A stretch of DNA of 7,318 nt from Fidelibacterota bacterium (GCA_002713385.1 PAWC01000019.1:22245-29562), one strand, 5' to 3'. Positions 1 to 6,875 are shown, counted from the first letter of the stretch. Translations and numbers: made by a program. The notes: generated from the letters alone by a model not told the origin.

Positions 1-1023
1 AAGATATTCCGTCAAAGCTTAAAAATATTGATGCTGTCCACATTATTGGTAGGGCAAAGTAATGTGGGTACGACTGCTGCGGCTTTTCTGGATATTGGTA
101 TTGGTGCTCGCTCTTTATCTATGGGTGGAGCGTTCACTGCTGTAGCCAATGATGTAACAGCGTTGTACTGGAATCCGGCAGGAATAACTAATATTTCACG
201 ACCCTCTACTCATTTTTACTATGCCCCTTGGTTCGCAGATATAGATTTCACTCATGGCGCTGCTGTAGTTCCCATGGGTCGCATGGGGACGATAGGAATA
301 GCCATTACGTCTGTTACTATGGAAGAAATGAAAGTACGTACTTTGCAAGATCCAGAGGGAACCGGTGAATTGTTTGAGGTTAGCAATCTTGCATTGGCCA
401 CTACCTATGCCAAAAAACTCACTGACAGATTCTCTTTTGGACTGAATCTTAAATTGGTCCAGGAAAAGATATGGCATATGAATGCCAATATTATCGCAGC
501 TGATATTGGATGTTTATTTGTGACAAAGAACAAAGGTATTCGCATTGGTATGAGCATTTCAAATTTTGGCAGCAAAATGAAGTTAGATGGGTACGATACT
601 GAAAGAGACTTCGATGTTGATGAAACCATCTTTGGTAATAATGATAAAATTGATTCACATTTAGATACACAGGGCTGGCCGCTGCCGCTCATATTCCGTG
701 CTGGGATCAGTAAGGATATTATAGATGATAAAATACATAAACTGACTTTGGCCGGCGATGCAATTCATCCCAATAACAATTATGAATATTTGAATTTTGG
801 TTTAGAATATACTTTTATGGCTATGGGTTCCATCAGGGCTGGTTATTCAAATGTCTTTTTAGAAGAAGGTGATACATCAGAAGAATTAAAAAACCAATTC
901 ACCATTGGCGCGGGTCTGAATTATAAAATACCACGAGGCCCAAGACTTCAGCTGGACTATGTTGTACGTGACTTTGGTGTACTGCAAAGCGTTGGCGGAT
1001 ATTCGCTCAATATTTCTTTTTAA
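1..1023 (+). CDS. PorV/PorQ-family outer-membrane beta-barrel protein (5' end missing)
   Basis: The reading frame is open to the first base of the window and ends at TAA 1021-1023, so the gene is 5'-truncated and 340 codons are visible. TTG 28 and ATG 31 look like starts, but they fall inside a signal peptide: the codons before them read KIFRQSLKIL, a basic stretch leading into the hydrophobic core LMLSTLLVG, with likely cleavage near GQS. The true start is therefore probably only one to a few codons left of the window. Residues about 35-61 carry the family hallmark GARSLSMGGAF...ALYWNPAG. The rest alternates polar and aromatic strands, and the protein ends in Phe (SLNISF), as expected for a BAM-assembled barrel. 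Known relatives are FadL-like 14-strand barrels. PorV and PorQ work in type IX secretion in Bacteroidetes, but many FCB genomes hold paralogues of unknown role, and no other secretion gene is present here. Family assignment is confident; the specific function is unknown. Confidence 0.9.
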   Translation, partial: KIFRQSLKILMLSTLLVGQSNVGTTAAAFLDIGIGARSLSMGGAFTAVANDVTALYWNPAGITNISRPSTHFYYAPWFADIDFTHGAAVVPMGRMGTIGIAITSVTMEEMKVRTLQDPEGTGELFEVSNLALATTYAKKLTDRFSFGLNLKLVQEKIWHMNANIIAADIGCLFVTKNKGIRIGMSISNFGSKMKLDGYDTERDFDVDETIFGNNDKIDSHLDTQGWPLPLIFRAGISKDIIDDKIHKLTLAGDAIHPNNNYEYLNFGLEYTFMAMGSIRAGYSNVFLEEGDTSEELKNQFTIGAGLNYKIPRGPRLQLDYVVRDFGVLQSVGGYSLNISF

Positions 1024-1035
1024 TCCCCCCTCATA

Positions 1036-1842
1036 ATGCCAGAACTGCCGGAAGTAGAAACGGTTGTCAGGCACCTTAAACCTGACCTTATTGGTCAAAG
1101 AATAAAATCATTTCAATCATATTGGCCAAAAGTCCTTGGGAATGTTGACTATAAATACTTCCATGAGTTTACTAAAGGCCATGAAATTCTCGATGTAACC
1201 CGTCGAGCAAAATTTATTGTCATGCACCTTGAAAATGGCTTTATCCCGATTCATTTGCGCATGACCGGGCGGCTGTACCCTAATGACAGAATTCCAGATG
1301 AAAAACACATTTCCGCTGTATTTCAGCTATCGGATAAAGTTCTGATATTCAAAGATACGCGAAAATTTGGTCGCATTTACTGGTATGATGAGTGGTCAGA
1401 ATTTGATAATAAACATGGTCTTGAACCATTGGGGGAACAATTCACAAAACAATGGCTAGTGCAATCATTACACTCAAAGAAAAGACAAATGAAGGCATTA
1501 CTTTTGGATCAGCACTTAATTGCCGGTTTGGGAAATATATATGTGGATGAAGCGCTGTGGACAGCTCGTATTCATCCATTAACAACTTCGAATAAAGTTA
1601 CTACTATTGAAATAAGTAGATTACACAAATCAATTAAAGCTATACTTGAACAAGCAATAGCTTATAATGGAACCACATTTATTAACTTCACCTTCAAAGA
1701 TGGAGTGCCCGGATCCTATCGTAATCAACTCCAGGTTTTTGATCGGGAAGGAGATCATTGCAAAAGATGTAATACGACTATTAAAAAAATCCGCGCTGCT
1801 GGTCGCGGGACATATTTTTGTCCTCGTTGTCAAAAAAAATAA
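1036..1842 (+). CDS. mutM: Formamidopyrimidine-DNA glycosylase (Fpg/MutM)
   Basis: This bifunctional base-excision repair enzyme removes 8-oxoguanine and formamidopyrimidines and cuts the backbone by beta,delta-elimination. The 268 residues match the usual family length. The N-terminus MPELPEVETV supplies the catalytic Pro2 (exposed after Met removal), Glu3 and Glu6, and is Fpg-type rather than Nei-type (MPEGPE). Lys59 in RRAKF matches the conserved catalytic lysine. Met76 (HLRMTGRL), Arg109 and Phe111 (DTRKFGR) match the triad that fills the gap left by the flipped base. The helix-two-turn-helix contains GLGNIYVDEALW, with DNA-contacting Asn167. The C-terminal zinc finger uses Cys242, Cys245, Cys262 and Cys265, with Arg257 at its tip. 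ATG 1036 is fixed by the required Pro2. The gene follows the barrel gene by 12 bases without a clear Shine-Dalgarno, so co-transcription is likely although no functional link is evident. All key residues are intact. Confidence 0.98.
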   Translation: MPELPEVETVVRHLKPDLIGQRIKSFQSYWPKVLGNVDYKYFHEFTKGHEILDVTRRAKFIVMHLENGFIPIHLRMTGRLYPNDRIPDEKHISAVFQLSDKVLIFKDTRKFGRIYWYDEWSEFDNKHGLEPLGEQFTKQWLVQSLHSKKRQMKALLLDQHLIAGLGNIYVDEALWTARIHPLTTSNKVTTIEISRLHKSIKAILEQAIAYNGTTFINFTFKDGVPGSYRNQLQVFDREGDHCKRCNTTIKKIRAAGRGTYFCPRCQKK

Positions 1843-1875
1843 ATTATATTTCAATGTTAAAAACAAAGTAAATAA

Positions 1876-2046
1876 ATGAAAAAAATCCGAAAAGAAATAA
1901 ATGATAACTTGCCTCAAGTTGACAAATTGTTGAGTGATACTGGAGAAACTATCCTAAAGACATTGGATAACTTCTTGAACGATGTGGTGAAAGGGGCAGA
2001 AAAATTGTTTGAAAGCCCCTTTAAAGAAAAAGAAAAGAAGAAATAA
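1876..2046 (+). CDS. Small hypothetical protein, one charged amphipathic helix (56 aa)
   Basis: ATG 1876 to TAA 2044-2046 encodes 56 residues beginning MKKIRKEIND and ending KEKEKKK. I do not recognise the family. Residues about 13-45 have hydrophobic positions spaced 3-4 apart (V15, L19, I26, L30, F33, V37, A41, L44), which predicts one amphipathic helix or short coiled coil. The ends are Lys-rich, giving a basic N-terminus and a mixed Lys/Glu tail. There is no signal peptide, no transmembrane segment and no cysteine. The ORF fills most of the otherwise gene-free interval between fpg and the acylase, 33 bases after the first and 38 before the second. This neat fit and the protein-like composition argue for a real gene. 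Against it, no Shine-Dalgarno is visible and low-GC DNA yields Lys-rich ORFs easily. It may be a membrane-surface or phasin-like helix, but that is only a guess. Confidence 0.5.
   Translation: MKKIRKEINDNLPQVDKLLSDTGETILKTLDNFLNDVVKGAEKLFESPFKEKEKKK
1990..2022. repeat. Perfect 8-bp inverted repeat within the small ORF
   Basis: AAAGGGGC (1990-1997) is the exact reverse complement of GCCCCTTT (2015-2022), with a 17-base loop between them. It lies within codons 39-49 of the 56-codon ORF. There is no T-run after it on either strand, so it does not look like an intrinsic terminator. It could form a modest mRNA hairpin before the acylase gene, but it could also be chance. Confidence 0.4.
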
Positions 2047-2084
2047 TCTTAACTGTTCTTTGTTATATTCATGGCAATTAATTA

Positions 2085-4145
2085 TTGATTGCTGTGCGCG
2101 TTTCTATATTTTTCATTTTCCTGGTTCTTATCACAACTTCATGTGTAGAACCGCCGAATGATGCCGAAATTCTCTGGGATCATTACGGCATTCCGCATAT
2201 TTATGCCCAAAATCCCGATGATCTTTTTTATGCCTATGGCTGGGCACAGACTCACGCCCACGGCAATCTCTTATTGCGATTGTACGGTCAAGCGCGTGGT
2301 AGAGGAGCAGAATACTGGGGTAAAGATTTCCTAAACAGTGATAAATGGATGTGGATCAATGGTGTTCCGCAGAGATCTGCAAGATGGGTCAAAGAACAAG
2401 TTGACCCTTATAAATCCATGCTGGAAAATTATGTTGCTGGTATAAACGAATATGCTGATCAAAATCCTAATAATATTGATGAAAAATATAATGTTGTTTT
2501 ACCTATTACGGTGGAAGACGTGATGTCACATGTACAGCGCGTATTACATTTCACATTTGTTTTCTCTCCTGATGATTTGAAGGCTGCAGAAAATAGCTGG
2601 AAAAAGTTGAATGGATCAAATGCCTGGGCAATTGCCCCCAGCCGGTCAGCTGCTGAAAATTCAATGTTATTAGCTAATCCACATTTGTATTGGGGGGATA
2701 TTTATACGTGGTTTGAAGTTCATTTAAATTTACCAAATGAAAACATATATGGTGCTAGTTTGGTTGGGACTCCTGCATTAGGAATTATTTTTAACGAACA
2801 TCTTGGTTTTTCGCACACGGTCAATACCCATGACGGGGCTGATCTCTACGAATTGAATTTAGTAGATGGCGGATATGAATTCGATGGAGCAGTAAAGGTC
2901 TTCGAAACAGACTCAATTGCCTTGAAGATCAAGGACGATGATTCTCTGAAAACTGAAATGTTTGTTGTTAAAAAATCTATTCACGGACCGGTTGTAAAAG
3001 AAGAAGGAGATATAGCCCTGGCACTGAAAGTGGTGGCGTTGGATGCCAGCCAGATTTTTCAAGAACGCTGGGAAATGGCAACTGCAACAAACCTGAATGA
3101 ATTCGAAGCAAGTTTAAAGAGTCTGCAGACACCCATGTTCACCGTCATGTACGCTGACAAAGAAGGTAATATAATGCACATTTTTGGTGGTCAAACACCC
3201 ATACGACCTTCAGGAGATTATGACTGGTCAGGCGTTGTGCCAGGTAATACATCAGCAACTTTATGGAATCATCACCATCCATACGAAGAATTACCGCGTG
3301 TGCTAAATCCAGAGAGCGGCTGGCTCCAGAATGCTAATGATCCGCCATGGACGACCACTTTTCCAGAAGAGATCGATGCGAATGATTTTCCTGCATATAT
3401 GTCACCCCGTGAAATGGGCTTTCGGGCCCAGCGCTCGGCCAGAATGCTGGACGAAGATGAAAGCATCACTTTTAATGAACTAGTAGAGTATAAATTTTCC
3501 ACGCGCATGGAATTGGCTGATCGTTTATTGGATGACCTATTGGATGCTGCATCCACAGCACAAGACCAGGAATTAAAAAACGCAGTCCGGGTGCTGAAGA
3601 ACTGGGACCGTACAGCAGATAACGACAGCAGGGGAAGTGTATTGTTCAAAACGTGGGTGGATGATATGAATTTCCCAGACGATTTTGCGCTACAATGGAA
3701 AGAACGCAGCCCCATACAACTACCGGAAGGGCTTAAAGACCCTACCATGGCTGTACATCGTCTTTTTGGCGCGGCTAAGGAAGTAAAAGAGAAATTCGGC
3801 CGCCTAGATGTATTCTGGGGCGAAGTTTTCCGCTTAAAGCGGGATAGCATCGATCTTCCGGCAAACGGCGCTCCTGGTGACCCTTACGGCGTTTTTAGGA
3901 CGTCTTATTATAGACCTGATGATAATAATCAACAATCGTTGATCGCTGGTGATACATATGTTGCCATTATTGAATTTGGAGATTCAATACAAGCAGAAGG
4001 TGTAATGGGTTATGGAAATTTCAGCCAGCCGGGTTCTCCCCATAGAACAGATCAGCTGCAGCTATATTCAGATAAAAAGCTGCGGCCTATTTTATTTTAT
4101 CGTCATGATGTGGAAGCGCATGTAGTCGAAACGACAACATTTTAA
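2085..4145 (+). CDS. Penicillin-acylase-family Ntn hydrolase, PvdQ/AHL-acylase-like lipoprotein
   Basis: The protein is a 686-residue precursor of an N-terminal-nucleophile amidohydrolase, which cleaves the amide bond of N-acyl compounds after self-processing into two chains. Residues 1-20 form a hydrophobic leader ending LITTSC; Cys20 would be lipidated, placing the enzyme on an envelope membrane. The lipobox is imperfect because position -3 is Thr. The alpha chain has the classic LWDHYGIPHIYA (about 29-41). Processing is expected at Gly177|Ser178 in NGSNAWA, making Ser178 the nucleophile (beta1). His200 in LLANPH falls at beta23, as in PvdQ. HTV (244-246) and NAND (416-419, Asn418 likely oxyanion) also match that branch, whereas penicillin G acylases read SNxW. 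HGPVV and the C-terminal YGNFSQPGSPHRTDQ are family-typical. An in-frame stop at 2079 limits the start to TTG 2085 or GTG 2094; neither has a Shine-Dalgarno. pxpB begins 4 bases after the stop. Substrate unknown: N-acyl homoserine lactones, N-acyl amino acids or lipopeptides are possible. Confidence 0.94.
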   Translation: MIAVRVSIFFIFLVLITTSCVEPPNDAEILWDHYGIPHIYAQNPDDLFYAYGWAQTHAHGNLLLRLYGQARGRGAEYWGKDFLNSDKWMWINGVPQRSARWVKEQVDPYKSMLENYVAGINEYADQNPNNIDEKYNVVLPITVEDVMSHVQRVLHFTFVFSPDDLKAAENSWKKLNGSNAWAIAPSRSAAENSMLLANPHLYWGDIYTWFEVHLNLPNENIYGASLVGTPALGIIFNEHLGFSHTVNTHDGADLYELNLVDGGYEFDGAVKVFETDSIALKIKDDDSLKTEMFVVKKSIHGPVVKEEGDIALALKVVALDASQIFQERWEMATATNLNEFEASLKSLQTPMFTVMYADKEGNIMHIFGGQTPIRPSGDYDWSGVVPGNTSATLWNHHHPYEELPRVLNPESGWLQNANDPPWTTTFPEEIDANDFPAYMSPREMGFRAQRSARMLDEDESITFNELVEYKFSTRMELADRLLDDLLDAASTAQDQELKNAVRVLKNWDRTADNDSRGSVLFKTWVDDMNFPDDFALQWKERSPIQLPEGLKDPTMAVHRLFGAAKEVKEKFGRLDVFWGEVFRLKRDSIDLPANGAPGDPYGVFRTSYYRPDDNNQQSLIAGDTYVAIIEFGDSIQAEGVMGYGNFSQPGSPHRTDQLQLYSDKKLRPILFYRHDVEAHVVETTTF

Positions 4146-4149
4146 TGTT

Positions 4150-4842
4150 GTGACAATTTCATCAGATTTTAATATCACTCCAGCTTCAGACCGCACATTA
4201 TTGATTCAATTTGGTGAAGAAAATTCACCCAACGTACAAAAAGCGGTTTTTCGTTTTTCACATTATTTAATAGATCATCCCCTGGAAGGTATCGCAAATT
4301 TCCATCCAGGGTATGCGTCAATTCTGGTTTCAGTTGATATTGATAACACTTCTGTTAAATCAATCCAAAAGGATTTACAACAGGCCTGGTATGATTTAGG
4401 AAATATTGAATTACCAGAATCAAAGTTGATCGAAATACTGGTCTTGTATGGTGGAGAGTGTGGCCCTGATTTAATTCACGTTGCCGAACATAATGGAATT
4501 TCTGAAAGTGACGTCATTGAATTGCATAGTTGTGGAGAATATTATGTGAGCTTCATTGGTTTTACTCCTGGTTTTCCTTATATAAGCGGCTTGAATCCAA
4601 AATTGGAAACGCCTCGACTGAATACCCCGCGTAAACGTGTGCCGGCTGCTTCTGTGGCCATTGGCGGCAGTCAAACTGGAATATATCCCCTGGAATCACC
4701 GGGAGGATGGAATTTGATAGGGCAAACACCCATCCAGATTTTCGATATCAATCATCCTGAAAATGCACTCATTAATATGCGTGACAGCATCAAATTCATT
4801 CCAATTGATGAAGAAGAATTTGAACGATTAAAGCAATCATGA
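4150..4842 (+). CDS. pxpB: 5-oxoprolinase subunit PxpB (KipI / allophanate hydrolase subunit 1 family)
   Basis: PxpB is one of three cytoplasmic subunits of the ATP-dependent prokaryotic 5-oxoprolinase, which opens 5-oxoproline to L-glutamate. The 230 residues cover the full AHS1 domain. ASDRTLLIQFGEE (12-24) is the usual N-terminal strand motif, followed by FHPGYASILV (51-60), YGGECGPDL (100-108), IGFTPGFPYISGL (136-148), and the long conserved block PRKRVPAASVAIGG...TGIYPLESPGGWNLIG (160-191). The homologous B. subtilis KipI inhibits the sporulation kinase KinA, but the setting beside pxpC and pxpA favours the metabolic role. The start is GTG 4150, directly before the conserved N-terminal region. 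An ATG at 4145 is out of frame and stops after two codons. There is no Shine-Dalgarno, and the 4-base gap to the acylase stop suggests reinitiation by ribosomes finishing that gene. Confidence 0.96.
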   Translation: MTISSDFNITPASDRTLLIQFGEENSPNVQKAVFRFSHYLIDHPLEGIANFHPGYASILVSVDIDNTSVKSIQKDLQQAWYDLGNIELPESKLIEILVLYGGECGPDLIHVAEHNGISESDVIELHSCGEYYVSFIGFTPGFPYISGLNPKLETPRLNTPRKRVPAASVAIGGSQTGIYPLESPGGWNLIGQTPIQIFDINHPENALINMRDSIKFIPIDEEEFERLKQS

Positions 4843-5774
4843 GCATTCACGTTCTAAAAGAGGGTTTGCAAACAACTGTTCAGGATTTTGGACGACCTGG
4901 CTATGCCCATTTGGGAATTTCCACTTCCGGCGCTGCAGATACTTTTTCGTATCAAATTGGAAATAAGCTTGTTGGTAATGATTCACATGATGCCGCATTG
5001 GAAATCACATTGTCAGGTGGAGAATACGAGTTTACATCTGATGCTTGTATTGTATTAACAGGCAGTGAGTTTAATGCAAGTGTTGATGATGAACAGGTTT
5101 CAATCTGGACCTGGATAAACATTAAAAAAGGACAATCACTAAAGATCAGAAGCAGTTGTGATGGTGCCCGGTGTTATTTATGCGTGCGTGGTGGAATTGA
5201 TGTACCATTATTATTGAACAGCCGTTCTACACATTTGATGACAGGTTTAGGCGGTTTTAAAGGCATAGCGTTGCGGAAAGGCAATGTTTTAGATACATAT
5301 CAATCTGGAAATAATAATAGCAGGGTTGAATTAATAAATGTTAATAAAATTCAAATGCATTTAGATAGAAAAACAATTCGCGTCATTAAAGGAATGGAGG
5401 GAGACTGGTTTAATGTAGATGTGTGGGATTTGTTTTTGAATAAGAACTTTACAGTTTCCCAATCATTCAGTCGTATGGGCATTAGGCTGGAGGGCAATCA
5501 CATTCAATCATCACAAGGGAATGAAATATTGACACAAGGTGTGCCGCTGGGTGCAATCCAAGTCCCGGGCAATGGGAATCCAATTATTTCCTTTGTGGAG
5601 CATCAAACCACAGGCGGTTACCCGCGCATTGCCAATGTTATCAGCGCTGATCTGTGCAGAGTAGGACAATTGAAACCCGGCGATACATTTCAATTTGAAT
5701 TGGTGAATTTTGAAGCAGCAGAACAACTGTATAATGAACAAATGAAATTTATCCATAATTTATCTGCATCATGA
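4839..5774 (+). CDS. pxpC: 5-oxoprolinase subunit PxpC (KipA / allophanate hydrolase subunit 2 family)
   Basis: PxpC pairs with PxpB to form the ATP-using half of 5-oxoprolinase, which acts with PxpA. The 311 residues are of normal length for a stand-alone AHS2 protein, so this is not the fused urea amidolyase form. Landmarks in order are GLQTTVQDFGRPGYAHLG (9-26), SGAADTFSYQIGNKLVGN (30-47), LEITLSGGEYEF (54-65), RGGIDVPLLLNSRSTHL (117-133), SRMGIRLEG (211-219), GVPLGAIQVPGNGNPII (234-250) and HQTTGGYPRIANVISADL (255-272), all typical of the family. ATG 4839 overlaps the pxpB stop as ATGA, and the conserved motif begins nine residues later, so the start is secure. No Shine-Dalgarno is visible, so translation is probably coupled to pxpB and keeps the two partner subunits in proportion. 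Confidence 0.96.
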   Translation: MSIHVLKEGLQTTVQDFGRPGYAHLGISTSGAADTFSYQIGNKLVGNDSHDAALEITLSGGEYEFTSDACIVLTGSEFNASVDDEQVSIWTWINIKKGQSLKIRSSCDGARCYLCVRGGIDVPLLLNSRSTHLMTGLGGFKGIALRKGNVLDTYQSGNNNSRVELINVNKIQMHLDRKTIRVIKGMEGDWFNVDVWDLFLNKNFTVSQSFSRMGIRLEGNHIQSSQGNEILTQGVPLGAIQVPGNGNPIISFVEHQTTGGYPRIANVISADLCRVGQLKPGDTFQFELVNFEAAEQLYNEQMKFIHNLSAS

Positions 5775-6505
5775 AATCGATAATCGATATCAACAGTGAT
5801 ATGGGCGAGCTGAAGCATCTTTTGGATGATAGTACTTATGCTGAAATGATACAATACATTACATCAATCAATGTGGCTTGTGGCGGCCACGCCGGAGATG
5901 ATGATATGATGCTTGCCATGGTCATGATGGCAAAAGAGTGGGGAATCAATATTGGCGCGCATCCCAGTTATCCTGATAAGGAGAATTTTGGAAGAATAAA
6001 GATTGAAATGTCTTCTGCAGCTATTTCCGAAACAATAGCAGAACAGATTACATGTTTAAAGGAAATTGCATCAAATAATGGTAGTTTATTGACTCATGTG
6101 AAACCACACGGCGCTTTATATAACAAAGCAGTCAATGATGAAGAAATTGCTGCTGCAATTGGAACTGGTGTTAAGTATGTGGATGAAGAATTGAAATTAT
6201 TTGGTTTGGCTGGATCAAATATGCTTGCAGTCTGGCAAGGGATGGGATTTGATATAATGGGCGAAGGCTTTGCAGATCGCACCTATGAATATAATGGAAC
6301 ATTAAGAAGTAGAAAATTTGATGATGCATTGATCACTGATCCTGGCATAGCAGCCGAACAAGCCGAAAGCATGGCACGTAATGAAAATTTTACTGCTGTT
6401 GATGGAACTGCATTAAACATTGCTGTACAAACTATCTGCGTCCACAGTGATACTCCCAATGCTGTGGAGATCACTCGTGCTGTTTACGCAGCATTACAGC
6501 CATAA
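5771..6505 (+). CDS. pxpA: 5-oxoprolinase subunit PxpA (LamB/YcsF family)
   Basis: PxpA is the LamB/YcsF subunit of 5-oxoprolinase, required with PxpBC to convert 5-oxoproline plus ATP to glutamate. The 244 residues are close to the usual 245-255. Conserved blocks are IDINSDMGE (5-13), INVACGGHAGDD (33-44), INIGAHPSYPDKENFGR (59-75), LTHVKPHGALYN (107-118), FGLAGSNML (144-152), GEGFADRTYEYNGTLRSR (164-181) and ICVHSDTPNAV (222-232). The likely metal- or substrate-binding Asp, His and Lys positions in these blocks are present. Two departures from the form I know stand out: CGGH where CGFH is usual, and HSD where HGD is usual. ATG 5771 overlaps the pxpC stop as ATGA. The B-C-A order is the same as in E. 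coli (ybgJ-ybgK-ybgL). No recognisable terminator hairpin follows; the next 57 bases are very AT-rich and could hold a promoter, though I cannot identify one. Confidence 0.95.
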   Translation: MKSIIDINSDMGELKHLLDDSTYAEMIQYITSINVACGGHAGDDDMMLAMVMMAKEWGINIGAHPSYPDKENFGRIKIEMSSAAISETIAEQITCLKEIASNNGSLLTHVKPHGALYNKAVNDEEIAAAIGTGVKYVDEELKLFGLAGSNMLAVWQGMGFDIMGEGFADRTYEYNGTLRSRKFDDALITDPGIAAEQAESMARNENFTAVDGTALNIAVQTICVHSDTPNAVEITRAVYAALQP

Positions 6506-6551
6506 CAATCATGGCTTAAAAATATTAATAATGATAAATTAGTAAGTATAT

Positions 6552-6557
6552 AAAGGA
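6552..6557 (+). promoter_or_regulatory. Ribosome binding site of the 91-aa gene
   Basis: AAAGGA at 6552-6557 lies 5 bases before ATG 6563. It is the only convincing Shine-Dalgarno near a start in this window. The other genes start without one or by stop/start overlap, so this supports the chosen start and suggests the gene is translated independently of pxpA. Confidence 0.6.
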
Positions 6558-6562
6558 AAAAT

Positions 6563-6838
6563 ATGGTAAAACTGTTTCACAAACCTTCTGCAGAACACGG
6601 CGGCATGGTAACCGGGACAAAAGTCAGGTTGATTATAGACCACAGTGAAATCGATGGCAGTATTAGTGCCGGAAGTGAATGCGTTATAAATGCCATCATT
6701 CATTTTCCCACGCGCTACCGTTTACAGGATGACGATGACAATATTTGGACTGTACCCATTCATTCTGTTGAATTAGTCACTGCTGAAGCGTCGGAAGTGG
6801 TTGAGGAAGAGAATGGGGAGGCAGGCCAGGGAGGTTAG
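6563..6838 (+). CDS. Hypothetical protein with beta-rich core and acidic tail (91 aa)
   Basis: I do not recognise a family. The start at ATG 6563 has a good Shine-Dalgarno; the stop is TAG 6836-6838. Residues about 18-72 look like a small beta domain: alternating hydrophobic strands VRLIID (21-26), CVINAIIHF (40-48), YRLQDDDDNIW (52-62) and VPIHSVELV (64-72). The arrangement of strand, Asp-rich turn, then a VP...VEL strand recalls SH3-like or KOW-like small barrels, but this is only an impression. Residues 73-91 form a low-complexity Glu/Gly tail (EASEVVEEENGEAGQGG) likely to be disordered. There is no signal peptide or membrane segment, and a single cysteine (C40). The end of the gene is unusually G-rich (several GGAGG runs) compared with the AT-rich surroundings. 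It sits 57 bases after pxpA and 90 before the methyltransferase, so it may begin a separate transcription unit. Function unknown. Confidence 0.75.
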   Translation: MVKLFHKPSAEHGGMVTGTKVRLIIDHSEIDGSISAGSECVINAIIHFPTRYRLQDDDDNIWTVPIHSVELVTAEASEVVEEENGEAGQGG

Positions 6839-6875
6839 TGTATGCAATTAACCAAGGAGGTAAGCCCGCCTCCCT
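6828..6875. repeat. Inverted repeat with competing short hairpin after the 91-aa gene
   Basis: AGGGAGG (6828-6834), overlapping the end of the 91-aa gene, is the exact reverse complement of CCTCCCT (6869-6875). A second GGAGG (6856-6860) can pair with CCTCC (6869-6873) across an 8-base loop, so the two stems exclude each other. No T-run follows, so an intrinsic terminator is not supported. An attenuator-like switch is possible but unproven, and the stems are short. Confidence 0.35.

Noticed and set aside
28..33. TTG 28 or ATG 31 as the true start of the barrel gene
   Set aside because: The frame is open to base 1 with Lys/Arg-rich codons that complete a signal peptide, so the start lies outside the window.
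1..1023. Type IX secretion locus
   Set aside because: Only a PorV/PorQ-family barrel is present; these occur in many copies in FCB genomes and no other secretion gene lies in the window.
1667..1879. 70-codon plus-strand frame overlapping the end of fpg
   Set aside because: It is out of frame with the conserved zinc finger of Fpg and has no motif of its own.
1990..2022. Hairpin as an intrinsic terminator after fpg
   Set aside because: No T-run follows on either strand and the hairpin lies inside a plausible coding sequence.
2064..2069. TATATT as a -10 promoter element before the acylase
   Set aside because: No -35 box at normal spacing and no Bacteroidetes-type TTTG element at the right distance; the region is simply AT-rich.
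3272..3850. 192-codon open frame on the minus strand
   Set aside because: It lies wholly inside the acylase gene, is Ser/Arg-rich with no recognisable motif, and the plus-strand frame is an unmistakable family member.
4150..6505. Urea amidolyase / allophanate hydrolase system
   Set aside because: AHS1 and AHS2 are separate and followed by a LamB/YcsF gene, with no biotin carboxylase or amidase domain, which fits 5-oxoprolinase instead.
6506..6550. Terminator or promoter between pxpA and the 91-aa gene
   Set aside because: The stretch is AT-rich with no stable stem and no convincing paired -35/-10 boxes, so neither could be supported.
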